Shown in pieces: positions 10,901-23,871 of a stretch of DNA of 64,000 bases; position 1 is the stretch's first letter; the number at the start of each line of letters is the position of its first letter. A model generated the notes under the pieces. It did no database searches and had not been told where the DNA came from. It saw nothing but the letters and a program-made list of their open reading frames with translations. A program made the position numbers and the translations under genes. The stretch is from Utricularia gibba (taxonomy: Eukaryota; Streptophyta; Magnoliopsida; Lamiales; Lentibulariaceae). The DNA is taken from positions 248,001-312,000 of the forward strand of contig NEEC01000025.1 in NCBI GenBank assembly GCA_002189035.1, written 5' to 3'.

Positions 10901-13054
10901 GCAGACAGCCTTATAGTACCTTGCTAAAGGGATTACAAATTCAGACGGACTCGCCCTGCATTCAAAAAAAAAAAGGCTGAATCAGAAACAACAAACCAGA
11001 TCTAGATGCAGGAAAATCTTGATGAAGAAAGAAACCAAGCATTCATTTTCTGCACACAACCTTGGATTGTAAAACACGGTGAAAGGACTATTGTTTGAAG
11101 CAGCATGAGCTGCTGCTGCAAGAATACCAATGTGCATGCTATCACTAGAGAGCACGGAGGATGACAAGTTATTCGGCTGTCGGTTAGCACGCCTTATGCC
11201 AAGGAGAAGTTGCTGTTTTTCATCCCTGATGAAGAAAACAGAGTCACCAGCTATCAGCCTCTTTCCACTCACAAACAGACTCCATCCAGTCGTTAGCAAG
11301 TGACGCTTCGGTTGCCCTGAAAACAAAAAACCACATTTTTATTATACATTTCAACCTGAAGCAAAAAAATTTCATCTTACCCCGGTAAATGTGGCGAAAC
11401 GTCCAGACATTATCATGCAAATCTTTGGCAACTAACTCCTGTGCAGGAGGTTGCATTGTGAAGTCCTAGATTGAACATTAACGCGTTAGCTTCGACAGAA
11501 GTTTCGTACATATCGAAAAACCGGACAATGGATTGTATGAATTACCAGCGGAGGGAATATCTTCTCAGCAGCACGACGGGGTACAGAAAAACCACCATGC
11601 GTGCTGGTATCACTTGCTGTCAAGGTTTTGCAGAAAAACTCCATCTGCGGCTTATTTGATCTCATAGACAGATCTGATCTCAACAGAGCATCCTTGTCAA
11701 ACTGCACGAAGGATGCAAACAACACGAAGCACATAAGCACAGTTCGCTCATACATCACAGAAAAAAGAACTATAAAGCTCACCGAGGGTACTGGCTGCAA
11801 AGTCATCTGAGCATAAACTTCATCTGTTTCGGGGTCAGACTAAAAGGATCACCAAGGAAACAGCAACTATGAGTCAAGGAAGAAGTTGAAACACAAAACT
11901 CATCATCTCAAGAAGAAACCATGAAAGCGTACATGAAGTGTGATAGTGTGAAGAATGCACAGAAGCTTTGAAGGAAGATTGGGATAATTTGGTATTTGTC
12001 CATCCACATCCTTTTCCATCGAAGCAGCAACCTGAGGATGAGCAGGAGAAACACAAGATAATCATTCACTGTATCAGCAACGAACAAAGCGAGTCCCACA
12101 TCGGGGCATTATGCCTATTCAACACAAGCTTGTCTTCCGGAGAAGATGACGCCCAATGGCAGCAAACCCCAATAGAGCGCAATATTAAAATTAAAATCAA
12201 AATCGCATAAAGCTGAGGTTGGTAATGGTCCCGAACCCTGGAACGCTAGTAATGAAGAAAGGGCGACAGTTATCACACTTGGCGCACGTTAGCACGGCGG
12301 CGCTTATAGTCTTCTCCGCCACCACCCCACCCATTTTTAAAACCCAAAAGTTAGACCCCTTGCCGCCGCCGGCGCTCGTTAGCATGGCGGTGCTTGTTTT
12401 ATTCACTCTTCGTAACTGGAAATTCAACGGGGCGATATGATCCATGGGGCGAATGAATCAGTTACGGAATCGCGGAGCCATGAACAGCGCAAGTTAGCGC
12501 GGACGCCTCTACCGCAGATACAAATTTAATACGGGGTTCCCTGCATGTGATCGAACTTGCATCAAGTCGGCCACTGAGGGATAGGGATGGATGGCTCTCA
12601 ACCCCCACGCGACACCCATTGGCGCATTTTAACAACCCCTCCCCCACCGTTTGTTCTCCGTTCTCGGTTGCCAAAGAAGACAAAAAAGTATCCGCAATAT
12701 GACAGAAAAAAGGGGGGCTTTTAACGGCGGAATCATCACCTGTTCGCTGTGCCCTTGAGGAAAATACACGACGTGTGTACCCGCCGCCGGAAGATTTACC
12801 AGAGGCCCGGCGCACGCCTGCCAGAGCTCGCGGTTGATACTCTTCTTCGGGTCCCCTGCCATTTCCAGAGGCATAAAAATCGAAACCCAAAACTGTTCGA
12901 AAGACGAAAACTGGAAAGAGTATCATTTTCTGAGCTGAATGGAATCGGCTGCATGCAGGAGTAACTTTTACGGACCTTCAGCGGCAGAGGCGTTCTCCGG
13001 TGGTGTAGAAGCAGCAGCAGCGATGCCGCCGCCGCCATTTGCAGGCACCTTCAT
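7927..13054 (-). CDS. ARF7/19: Auxin response factor, ARF7/ARF19 type (activator)
   Basis: This is a transcription factor that binds auxin response elements and is held back by Aux/IAA proteins. Thirteen exons join in frame: 13054-12976, 12855-12740, 12031-11933, 11839-11783, 11701-11546, 11465-11381, 11316-11061, 10955-10833, 10754-10679, 10608-10467, 10154-8434, 8350-8160 and 8062-7927, giving 1,078 residues. In order: N-terminal [14 protein letters not shown]; a B3 DNA-binding domain with [20 protein letters not shown] and [12 protein letters not shown]; the ARF ancillary domain with [12 protein letters not shown]; a long glutamine-, serine- and leucine-rich middle region from one large exon, the mark of an activator ARF; and a complete C-terminal PB1 domain with [18 protein letters not shown] and [19 protein letters not shown]. 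The PB1 wording and the [16 protein letters not shown] tail fit ARF7/19 rather than ARF5, 6 or 8. All introns are GT-AG. No defect seen. Confidence 0.95.
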
Positions 13055-14457
13055 TATCTCTTACAAACTCAAAATCCCAGCTTTCCTCAGAGGAACCCCA
13101 TGCCGACAGGTCAAAATCGAAGAAATCAGGACACCAAATCTCAGAAACCCCAAATCAGATCGAAGCACCACCACCACCACCACCCAGAAGCTGTTCCAAC
13201 TCCCCCAAAAAACACAGAGCAAAAAGCACCCTCCTTCCACCAACGGACCACGAGGGAAACCGGCAACAACTAAGATGAAGCCATTTTCTCCGGTGGGTGC
13301 ACAAGGAAAGAGGCTGTGCTCGGAAAAGCAGCACAAAGATGCTGAAAATGCAGAGACCAAACTGATGCAGCTTTGGCCTTGATTGCCCCTTTTCCGCGCT
13401 ACAATTCGAAGAGACAACACCACAAAAGCAACACAAACTTCTCTCTCTATCTATGCATCTATCCCCATGAGACCGTATGCGTATGGAAGTGCATCCATAA
13501 ATTCCTGCTAATTCCCTTCTCTTTCGCAGCTGTATCTTCTTTCCTTGTTATAAAAAAAAGACCTTTTCTCAGAGCTATTAATCCCCCTCCCGCAGTCACT
13601 TTCCCTTCTCCCTCGATCCTCTCCCCTCCCCAAAACTCCATTTAAATAAAAAAATCCATAAACTGTACTTACTCCTCCACCTTCACCAAAACACACACAC
13701 ACCCAAAACAGTTAATCCGAAATTAATTAGAGCCCTATGACTGTAATTAACGCTTAATCACTCTGGGTAACCACTGGCCATGCCCATGGCATCATACATG
13801 TCATGTGGTAATACATTATGTGCCACCGACATACATTCAACATCCCTAAGTCCATCATCTATGCAATAGCACTGTTTTATACTCCCATCACCACAGTAGC
13901 TCGCAGTAAATAACCTTCATTTACCTTTTTTACCGCCTCCTCTTTACTTTATTGCCCTCCAACTACTAGCCAAATAAAATTTACATTAATGTGTAATGAC
14001 ATTTTTACCCCTTATCCATAGTTAATTAAAAAAACACATATTAAAAAGTTGTTTTAATGCCTATTTGGAATTCCTTTTTCCTTTAGAAAAATGATTTCCA
14101 CATAATGTTTTTTTATCTAATAAATTGAAAAAATATAATTTTCTTGGAAATGATTAGGAGTAAAAAAAAAGAGACATAAATCTCTCTCCTCCTCGTCATA
14201 TGTCGTAGGTGGTTGCCTTGTTAGAAGCAGTTCAATGTGAAATGACGACATTAGCCTTTCCCCTTTTACACACGTTTCCGCCGTTTGAAACAAAAAAAAA
14301 TAAAAGAAAAAAAAACAGCATATTTAGTAATGCAATGCAGCCTTATGATGATGGGCTGGGGAGGCGGGGGGAGGGGGGACCACAGACCAAAATCGTGATT
14401 CATTATTTTCCTTTTTTTTTATTGCATGTAAAATAATGGAAAATAAAAAGTCACACA

Positions 14458-14479
14458 AATAATAATAATAATAATAATA
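14458..14479. repeat. AAT trinucleotide microsatellite
   Basis: Seven AAT units in a row in AT-rich spacer DNA. Confidence 0.8.
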
Positions 14480-14975
14480 TTCTTGTGGGGCCCATCCATG
14501 TGTTGACACATCCACTGGACGGCATATTTAGAATTCCAGTGGTTGGAAATGGACCACGTCATTAAATAGGGTTCACGGCTGGTCAAATTAATTTCCTCGA
14601 TGCAGTTGCTTGCGTATCAATTTTCAAGGCATCTTTTGCCACAAGTCTCCCCACTTGGTCTCATTTCAATCCCAAACTTACATATGACTCCCATGAGCAT
14701 CACCAAGATGAGAACACAACACTTTCCATATCCAAGGATTCTATCTTCGAATCGTCGAAAAATCATATAGAACTCGCTCGATATAATGTTTGAGCTTACT
14801 ATACGAGATTAATTTACATGAAAATAAAGAGTTATTCATTTACTATAAGGTGTTATTTTAAGTAAAAAGCATTAATTATCATGTGTTTATAATAAACATT
14901 GGTGATTAATAATATATTAATAATGACCATATAACATATGAGTTTGTATTTCATCAATATATCCACCAACACATG

Positions 14976-15034
14976 CCATGCCATGATTTCATCAACTCTA
15001 ACTAGAGTGTGAATCATCAAGATACATGGCATGG
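14976..15034. repeat. Imperfect inverted repeat (hairpin)
   Basis: The outer arms CCATGCCATG (14976-14985) and CATGGCATGG (15025-15034) are perfect complements. At the centre ACTCTA and TAGAGT pair around a 2-base loop. The parts between pair only loosely. It could be a MITE remnant or an extruding palindrome; there is no evidence that it is transcribed. Confidence 0.5.
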
Positions 15035-15448
15035 TTCATTGATTAGAAGAGGATTATGTAACATAACTATGATTAGTGAGGTTTTTTGGAAGGGTATTTA
15101 ATGGAAAAATGATATCATTATCTGGTCCAATTGGGAGCCTTAAATTCCAGAAAAAGGCCCTTTCATGTAACAGTTTGTTACCCACATTCTTCAAAAACCT
15201 AAGCACCTTTGAATACATGATCATTTAGAAAAGTAATTAATGTTACATTCTATCTTATAAAGTTAATAAAAAAATATACATTTTTTTACATAATGTATAA
15301 TACATGACCAAATTTCTAATTCAATCTTAATTCATAAGGAAGTTTAATTCCATTCTCCCTGCCCCATTCTTTTTTTTTTGCAATTAATACAGTTATATAT
15401 ATATAATAATAATATAGTATATGAATACATTTTAAAAACTTTTTTTCA

Positions 15449-15470
15449 ATATATATATATATATATATAT
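15449..15470. repeat. AT dinucleotide microsatellite
   Basis: About eleven uninterrupted AT units in spacer DNA. Confidence 0.8.
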
Positions 15471-17087
15471 TTGTTTTCCAATAATAGGGCGGCTAGAGGA
15501 TGGTAACCTCTGGGCTATAAAATAATATTATAAAAACCATAAATTATTTTCTGGGTAAAAATAAATAAAAGCAAATTGAATTGTACCATGGGATTGGATC
15601 TTGGAAGTACACGCCACAAAGCCAGTGGGGCCGACCGACTTGGTTGTCTCTTTTGCAAGTGGGCCCCAGAGGAGAATAATAATATTAATCTTTTTATTGA
15701 ATATTAACAATTAACGAAAATGAGTATAAATGCAACATTTATAGTCAGAAAAGGAAGTTAGAAAGAAGTTTGACTATTCCACCGTACAAAACAAAAGAGT
15801 ATAATGCATTTAAAACCCTTTTTATTCCAATATTCCAAAATAAATAAAATTTAATTAAAAAATTTTAATACATAAATAAAAAAACATTTTTCAAATCACA
15901 TAAAGAAATATATTATATTTTAGTAATACTGATAATAATACTAATATTTCTTTTATGTTTTTATGTCGGCATTTTAGACATCTAAATAAATAAATAAAGG
16001 ATATGCATATGAATTTATTTAATATAATTGCCACGTCATAAAATCTTGACCTCTTGGACGGAGATTGATTGACGTTGAGCCTAACTCATTATCTGCCGAG
16101 TTGGTTAAGGAAATGATTACGTCAAAAAATATGATTATTTTTTTTATTATACGGGATAAAAAAATAGAAATTAAAGATTCCTATATATAGAATGGGATCA
16201 GGAAATTTTTGAAAACATTGCTATAAATGTCTCATGATGATTGCCCATTGGAAAAAAAAAGGATTTTTCTTCATTAAAAATATTTTTTTCTGATAAATAT
16301 CAGAAATTCGGACATATCTGTTATCCCGTTGCAATCTCAGCAATCATGTGGGATGGGGCCCACGTGAGGGTTGCCGACGTTCCAAATTTTTTTATTATTT
16401 CTTTAAAAATCGGTGATTATATTATTAAATAGACCGAAATGCATTTTTTTTATTCCTGAATTTGATATTTTTAATAAAAAAGTAACCGAAAGGCGCCTCA
16501 TGTTTTATAATATTATTTGGGTGAGCTGGGGAAATGGGTCTTGGTTTGGGCCTGGGCTGCAGGATTTTTATCGTCAGAATATTTGGTTGGGGAGCCCGGC
16601 CCATTTAAGACCGTCAACGTCGCTTCAGAAAGCGTCAACTCTAATCGGCAACCGCTGCGCGAGGACGCAGGGGGAGTATTGTTGGATTCTCGTGTCGTTT
16701 TGGGTAAAAATTTGCGCTTTTTGATTTATGTCACAGATCGCTGACCAGGGAATTGCAGGATTCTATCCTGAAGTTATCTTAGTTGGGAAAAGGTGTAATC
16801 TTTGTTGAGAAATTTATCCTTTAAATTAAGTTTGAGCAGTGGCTATTGCGCAGACTCAAGATTCCTGCGCCGGGAGGTGATAAAGATTGAGGTAGGAGTT
16901 CCTTTTTTTGTCGCCGTACAGCTTGGGTTTTTACGATGGCTGTTATCTTTATCTGATGCACTGGATAATACGCTTTTACCTGTTTTTGAGTAACCCTGCT
17001 TGTATAGCCGAATAACAACTATTGGGTTGCAGCTATTTTTTTCTGGGCGATTTTGGTCTGAGGGAGTAGAGAAATAGGTTCTGCTTC

Positions 17088-19110
17088 ATGGATTCTGACG
17101 AGTTTGCTCCTATTCAGGTAACCTTGCATTTTTTGTGTTTATTTTGTTTGTTCCTTGAATTTTAAGACGTCATGAATACATACTTGTTTGCAGGAAGTTC
17201 TTCTGGAGTTCCGTGCAGGAGAATGCTGATGGACGGAACTCGTGTAATCCCAGATTCTCGTAAAGGTCTTGTTCGTGTTGGGAGGGTACGAGCAGCGCCA
17301 TATTATTAGTTTCTTCATATTCTTCTCTCGCGTAGTTTCTCTGCAGTGCCAGTCTTTTTCTAGCTTTCTCCAAGTCCTTTGGCCTAAGGGTTTGTGTTTC
17401 ATAGGGATTGCACGGGCTTGTACATTTCCAGTGGCTCGACAGATCCTCTAATGCCATTGAAGAAGTATCCCGGTTTTATGCTCTGTAGGATAGTTTTTTA
17501 AGTAATCTGTATATGTTTTTTTCGTTTTTTCCCATATTGGCGGTTATGACTTAATCCACAAAACATAGGATCAGATCGTATTCCCAGACGAAGCTACGTT
17601 TGAAAAGGTTCATATTATACATTTGAATAGAAGGGTGCATGTCTTATCCTTTTTTTGCATTCTGTAAAGTTATTCCTTTCGCTTATGTGGCTGCAGGTTA
17701 ATCAGTCCTCAGGAAGGGTGTATATCCTCAAGTTTCTTACAGATGACAGAAAGTTCTTTTTCTGGATGCAGGTTACTTTTGATTGTGCTCGCTTGTGTAT
17801 GTAGTATACTTATGTAATTCATTTATCTTCTGCCTGTATTTATTTCAGGAGCCTAATGCTGACAAAGACACACAATTGTGCAACTCTGTTAATTACTTCT
17901 TGAACCTACCCCTAGGTATGGGAACAGAGGTTCTCTAAACTGTGAAATCTTCTCAGTCCCATCTTTCTTGTAAATTTTGGTCTTTTATACGCTTTTTTCT
18001 GCTTTTTTTTTTCAGAAGTTTTAGAAGATCTATCTGGTGAACAAGATCCTGATATTTCAATCCCTGATGTAGCCGACGATGATATTTCGTCAAGGTGAAG
18101 AATTTTGTTCAAAAAATCATTCATTGATGAAATTAAGACCTGTGCAAACTGTGGCTTCCGTGGGAAATGTGAAAAAACATCTGGTTTTTTTTCTACTACT
18201 GCAGAGCTGGGAACATGGTTGGTCCAAGTACGGGTTCTGAAGCAATGGGAGATGTTACGTCCTCCGGCCCGGTGAAGCTGGCGGATCTTCAAAGAATATT
18301 GAGCAACATAGTGCCTCCAGGTATGCTTCCTTGTTTATATCAACAACACAGTCTTTTCTTTTTTGTTTCTTCTCAATCACATTTGATGCCTGAACTTTCT
18401 CTGCCTTGTAGCTGAAGACCCGGACGCAGGTAGACCAAGTGCTGGTGTTGCTGGTGTGCATAATTTTTTTGGCTCATGGGGTACCAAGCTGATCATTTCT
18501 CTTGGATTCAGGCATAGGATTAGGGGACATATTGAGGCCAGAGCTTTTAGGGCCAGTCATCCAAGAACTACCTTTTCATCAAGAGTTAGCACCATACTTG
18601 CCTCAGGTGACACACTCGGCATCCATAGTTGCATTAGATCCTTGAAATCTGCATCATTTGGAATTACCATCTCCCCAAATTCTTCAGGGCACACAGACTC
18701 CGGAGGACCTGGTAGAGTTGATACAATGCCCACCCTTTCGCCAACAGTTAGATTCATTTACTCATGTGAGTATTCCCCTCACCATATGCTTTCTTTTCTG
18801 AGAGGATGATTGAATCATTTGACATGGAATGTTTTTAATGATAGTTGCTGCGATCTGGGGAACTGGATTTGAGGAACTTCGGTATAGATCCAGAGAAATG
18901 TAGGCGCAAATGAAACTAGAGCTCCAAGCTGTGTGTTTTCCTGTCTGTTTGACTACCTTTTGTGGTGTTCATGCAGTCAAGTTCACTGTTCCATCATTTC
19001 TTGAGGCCCTTGAAGATTCCGTTTCATCGCAATCTGGAGAGGCGTCCGCAAATGATGCAAGCTCGCCAGCCTTCCAACGGGGAGGGGATGGAATGGACGA
19101 AGGTCAGTGA
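17088..19110 (+). CDS. RPN13: 26S proteasome ubiquitin receptor RPN13, one base missing in exon 2
   Basis: RPN13 sits on the proteasome lid-base interface, binds ubiquitin through an N-terminal Pru domain and recruits the UCH37-type deubiquitinase through its C-terminal DEUBAD domain. Thirteen exons are visible. The Pru part reads [75 protein letters not shown] and NYFLNLP. The C-terminal part reads [48 protein letters not shown] and [14 protein letters not shown]. Between FRAG and MLMDGTRV (about 17217-17223) the frame slips: as written it meets a stop within three codons. The exons sum to 938 bases, one short of 313 codons. Everything else is intact, so a sequence error is the simplest reading. 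The start at 17088 is the only ATG that joins to the Pru domain in frame. Confidence 0.9.
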
Positions 19111-19346
19111 GGCTGCACCTTTTTCACAGGTCTTGGTTCAAGAGCTGCTGTGATCATATCTCTGTGATTTGGTCATTTTGCTTCGGTACCATGGCACCTA
19201 ATAGTTTCATTTAGACAGTTGCCTGAAAGTATCACCTGCTGTTGTTTTAATCAAATGTCTAGTTTCATTGTTCAGTATCATCCTTCCAAAACAAAGCTTC
19301 TTCTCCGGGTCTTATAAAGCATCTGCGTGACAAACTTTGCATAGAA

Positions 19347-21002
19347 CTATCCCTGAAGAATTTTTTTTGCAAAACCTTGTAGAAAGACTCCCATCCCAGC
19401 TTCAACCGTTTCTGCAAAATGTTTAGCCTGCAACATTGAATAACATAAGCTGGTTCAGTATGAAGCATCCACATGCCAGGTTTAGTGCAAGATGGATCAT
19501 ATGTAGAGCATCCATAGGTACGTCAGAAAGCCGAACAGATGGGTGAAAATCACAGATGCAATGTGGATGAAGGGAATGAATAAAAGAGACAAAAATACCT
19601 CTTGAACTGTATTTTTGAAATCAAACGCATCTCTAATGCGGTCACCCAGGAATGTCCATGTGTCCTGGAAATCTATGGAAAATGGCATGACGATAGACAT
19701 TAAGCAGTGTCTTCAAGTTTATGCCTTTGCATTAAATAGTCTGGGGACCCATAGAGATACACCCATGTAATTGAGTAGAAAATTTATATATAACTAACCT
19801 GGAGAGGTATCAGTTAGCATGTAAATTTCAGCAGCAGAGTATATCCCCCCTAAGAGTGTGTGGTTCAGGTGCCAGTTGGGGCTGCTTTGTGTGGCATTGC
19901 AAGCACTCATTATCTCATTAACAAGCATGGTTCTCTGTTTTATGCTTGTAGAAATGTTCAAGGGTTGCACCTACGGTTCCATGGACAGAATTTCTTTTAA
20001 AATGAAGAAAAGTGTCCTATATAGACCTGCTTCAGCCCTGATGAAATGGTACCTGAATGCTAAGAGCCTGAGGCCACTTTGAGATGTAGGGTGCTTGCAT
20101 CTCTAAGCGAATCTTGACAAGTTCTTTTGCACGCTCACTAGGAATCAAGCCCTCCAAATCCTCTCTCGTGTCAAGGATGTCAATCAGTTTTTGGAGACAA
20201 TCATCCATGAAAAACTGAGCCCAGTAAAATAAGGGAATCAAAGGAAAATCATACAGAGGATGTGCATCCTAATGCTTGAATCAAAGAACAAGATCAAGCT
20301 GTGTGAAACATGATTAAGTTTCCAACCAACAGATTAGCATCCCTGTAGCTGTTGCCATTACGTGCCAGCAACCCAAAACAATTTGAAACACAATATCGGT
20401 ACTCGAACCTTGAAAATCCCATGCTCGATTCTGAGATAAATTTAAAGTAGAACAGGCAACAGAGAGAAAAAAAAGTATACCTCCACCAGTGCTGCTTCTT
20501 TTCGTGGAAATGATCCAACAATTGAGGGAGAGATACCAAGCTCCCTAGCACCTCTGACCAATGCTGCATCACTCCATCCTGATCCAATCTGCTCAATATC
20601 ACCATCAAAACAACGCCATCAGACACTCATAGCAACTGAAGGTATGAACCTAATAAACTACACAGCATACCCGCAGAGTCAAACAAGAGCAATGCCCCAA
20701 ACTGAATGAAACAAAATCGAGGAAAGGAAACAAACCACATGCGGGAGCGATGCACGGAGGACACGAGCCTGTTCTTCAGGCCAATCGGCAGAGTTGGGCT
20801 TCTTCCGCGCCTCATTTGATGTCGCAGAGCTGTCGAAATTGCTGTCATCTCGACTGGGAATCTCCCCCGACCCAGCGACCGATGAGAACAGCGCCGGAAT
20901 CGTGGTGCGGCACGGACGGAAGAAAGTAGTATTAACGCCTTGAGAGTATCCACTGCGCTGGAGAATCGGCAGCAGGAACCGCCGCGCCGATAATCGTAAC
21001 AT
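19347..21002 (-). CDS. COQ9: Ubiquinone biosynthesis protein COQ9, mitochondrial
   Basis: COQ9 is a lipid-binding member of the mitochondrial coenzyme Q synthesis complex and assists the COQ7 hydroxylation step. Six exons, 21002-20736, 20588-20481, 20214-20053, 19970-19799, 19672-19599 and 19427-19347, give 287 residues. The N-terminus MLRLSARRFLLPILQRSGYS is arginine-rich without acids, as expected for a mitochondrial presequence. The conserved core includes RGARELGISPSIVGSFPRKE, FFMDDCLQKLIDILD, LEMQAPYISKWPQALSIQ, LLGGIYSAAEIYMLTDTSP and DTWTFLGDRIRDAF. The part before LLGG, reading SSPNWHLNHT, departs from the usual DIDWYVKRT pattern I recall for the family, so this copy may have diverged there. 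An in-frame upstream ATG at 21134 exists, but the 21002 start gives the better presequence. The gene is divergent from the GH28 gene. Confidence 0.9.
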
Positions 21003-21424
21003 TCTGCAAAATAACACCTCTGCCTGCAAAAATCTTCCCACTTTGTAGTGCGATTGGTGCGCGGGCCGATCGCAACGCGGAGCAACAATCTGTCGCCACG
21101 TACCGGCGGCGGAAGCCTCAAAACTCCAGTGCAACTTTTTTTTGCGCCATTTAACTGAAAAATCAATTAATGTAAAAAATCGCCATTAAAAAACCCAAAG
21201 GGAGAGAGAGAAAGAGAGGCCGATCTTCCCCTTGCAATATACGCCAGCATCGCCCTCACTCTAAGAAATCTCACTCGATTTCGAGGTTGATCGCCGAACT
21301 TCCATCTCCATTTCTCAACTACCATCGTTCTTCTTAATTCATCGGATTTACGATCTCATGCAAATAATACCCCTCTTGGTACCACCATTTCCAAGCGCGG
21401 ATCTTTCCTGAAATCGGGAATTAG
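21003..21424. promoter_or_regulatory. Short divergent promoter region between COQ9 and the GH28 gene
   Basis: Only 422 bp separate the two start codons, so the genes must share or abut promoters. A GAGAGAGAGAAAGAGAG purine run lies near 21201-21217. I see no clear TATA box, as is common for housekeeping genes. Confidence 0.5.
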
Positions 21425-23871
21425 ATGCTGGAAACGGCGCCGTCGTCGACTAATGGGCTCTATCTCGGTCGTTGGATCCAGTCTATGGCCAAGCTCGTGT
21501 TTGCCCATAAGATCTTCTTGGTCTCTTTCTTGGTAGTCTCCTCCTTCACTTTGTTTCAGTGGAAGAGGGATGCTGCAAGTGGGCTCTTGATTCTCCAACG
21601 TCAATTGCCGAAACCAGTGGAATTCCCAAAGCTCCGGCCGGTTGTGTTTAACCTGACGGAATTCGGGGGCATTGGGGACGGGGTGAGTCTTAATACGGCG
21701 GCGTTTGAGAATGCGATCCGTGCTATTTCGAAACTTGGGAAACAGGGCGGCGGCCAGCTGAATGTTCCGCCTGGAAACTGGCTCACTGCGCCGTTCAATC
21801 TCACCAGTCATATGACGTTGTTTCTAGCCGAGGGGGCCGCTATTCTTGGAATTGATGTGAGTATTTCTATTTTTGATCTCTTCATTGTAAAGATTGAGAC
21901 TTTCTCCATTTATATCGTATGGTTCGGGCATTCCATTCTATCAGTCAGTAAGTTTGAGTGCCTTTTGTTCCTTAAATAAAATCTGCATTCCTCTTCAGAA
22001 GGTGTTTTGTACTTCCGGTTTGCTTTTCAAGATTAAGAGTTGGAAGAAAGAGAGAATCTTTGTTGATATAGGTAACACCGTTAAGTGTAGGAGAAAATCT
22101 TGACTAGACTGAATTTAAGAATGGGTAGAACTAAAGCCAGCCACCCCCAAACCTAACAAAAAAAGTAAGGGTTTTCCCAACTTTCTGTTAATCTGAATTC
22201 AGCTGCTGGAGTTAGTTTGATCCTTGAACGGCTTATCTGCAGATGTTGAAGCAGTATATTCTTTTCTGTTCGGCACATTATATAGTGCTATATTTCACTA
22301 GTGCATTCAGAGCTTGAATTTCATCTATAGTTTTCATGGTCGCAACTGCTCTTTTTTTGTATCTGGCTATAGAAACAAGCGTTGGAATCTTTATTTGAAA
22401 GTTGGTAACTTTTTTCATTTATTGTGGCCGAAGAACTACTTGGAGCTTTTTTGCTTTGAGTTTTGGGATAGACAAGCTGCTGGTAGTGAGATGGCATATG
22501 GAATAGCCAAATGCATACAAGCATCCATCCATTTGAGTAGGCTCAGTACATCTTATTCGTGTGCTACATTGTGTAGGATGAGAAGTACTGGCACCTCATG
22601 CCTCCATTGCCCTCGTATGGATACGGGAGGGAGCATCCAGGACCACGCTATGGAAGCTTAATCCACGGACAGAATCTGAAAGATGTTGTGATCACAGGTC
22701 CAGCTCTCTCTTGACTGCTCTTTCTCTGTTCTGTTGACATAATGCAATGAATATGGTTTGATATGAATTCATTCTGTAGGGAACAATGGCACCATAAACG
22801 GTCAGGGACAAACTTGGTGGAAGAAATACCGCCGGAAGCTGCTTAACCATACCAGAGGGCCGCTTGTGCAGATTATGTGGTCAAGCGATATTGTGATATC
22901 GAATATAACCTTGCGTGATTCCCCCTTCTGGACCCTTCATCCTTATGATTGCAAGAACGTGACGCTGACAAATTTGACCATCCTGGCACCCCTCTTCGAA
23001 GCTCCAAACACTGATGGAATAGATCCTGGTAGGTGCTTTTTCATCATAACTGATGGAATTTTGTCACTGAGATGGAAAGGCTGATGAACATTGGATTCAC
23101 AGATTCATGTGAAGACATGGTGATTGAAAACTGCTACATAAGTGTGGGAGATGATGCTGTTGCCATTAAGAGTGGTTGGGATCAGTTTGGCATCTCCTAC
23201 AATCGCCCTTCTGTGAATATACTCATCAGAAACCTCGTTGTCCGTTCTATGGTGAGGTGAGAAACGTCTCCTGTCCATACGAGTGGCTGAAGTTTTTCTG
23301 TCATCATCTTTTTTACCACCTAACACATTGTGCACTGCATCACAGCGCCGGTGTATCCATCGGAAGTGAGATGTCGGGAGGCGTGTCGAATATCACCGTC
23401 GAGAACGTTCTCGTCTGGAGCTCCAGACGTGCCGTTCGGATAAAGACAGCGCCGGGGCGGGGCGGCTACGTCAGAAACATAAGATACAGAAATCTCACCT
23501 TCGAGAATGTCCGTGTGGGCATCGTGATCAAGACGGACTACAACGAGCATCCTGCCTCCGGATACGACCCCAACGCGCTCCCAGTCATCGAGGATATAAC
23601 CTACGAATCGGTGCACGGAGAAGGCGTCCGTGTCCCGGTCCGGATTCACGGCAGCGTAGAAGTTCCGGTTAGGAAGGTGCTGTTCAGGGACATGTCCGTG
23701 GGGATAACTTACAAGAAGAAGCATATTTTCCAGTGCAGCTTCGTTGAGGGCCGCGTCATGGGCTCGGTGTTTCCTGCCCCCTGTGAGAACCTTGATCTTT
23801 ACGACGAACAGGGGCGGCTGCTGCGGCGGTCCACCGCCCGGAATGCATCGGATATAGACTACGATTTCTAG
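21425..23871 (+). CDS. GH28 polygalacturonase-like protein
   Basis: The family hydrolyses homogalacturonan in pectin and works in the secretory pathway and cell wall. Five exons, 21425-21856, 22577-22697, 22780-23028, 23103-23256 and 23346-23871, give 493 residues. Near the N-terminus lies a hydrophobic stretch, KIFLVSFLVVSSFTLFQW, which reads as a signal anchor or type II membrane segment. Next come FGGIGDGVSLNTAAFENAI, the entry strand of the beta-helix, then the catalytic region with NTDGIDPDSCEDM (the NTD motif), SVGDDAVAIKSG (the paired aspartates) and SAGVSIGSEMSGG, where the usual active-site glycine-histidine-glycine reads AGVSIGSE. That variant is shared by the membrane-anchored clade often labelled probable polygalacturonase. 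Exon 4 uses the second of two nearby donors, which alone keeps the frame. Confidence 0.9.

Larger units (their letters stand above)
13055..17087. other. Long spacer between ARF and RPN13
   Basis: The first 600 bp are pyrimidine-rich on the plus strand and should carry the ARF 5' leader and promoter. From about 13,700 to 16,500 the DNA is AT-rich with no gene that I can support. It holds an AAT microsatellite (about 14458-14479), an AT microsatellite (about 15449-15470) and an imperfect hairpin at 14976-15034. From 16,520 it becomes GC-richer and probably holds the RPN13 promoter and leader. Confidence 0.5.

Noticed and set aside
12939-13382. 147-residue open frame over the ARF start
   Set aside because: It lies opposite the ARF first exon and leader; proline- and basic-rich wording comes from the GCC and CCA repeats on the other strand.
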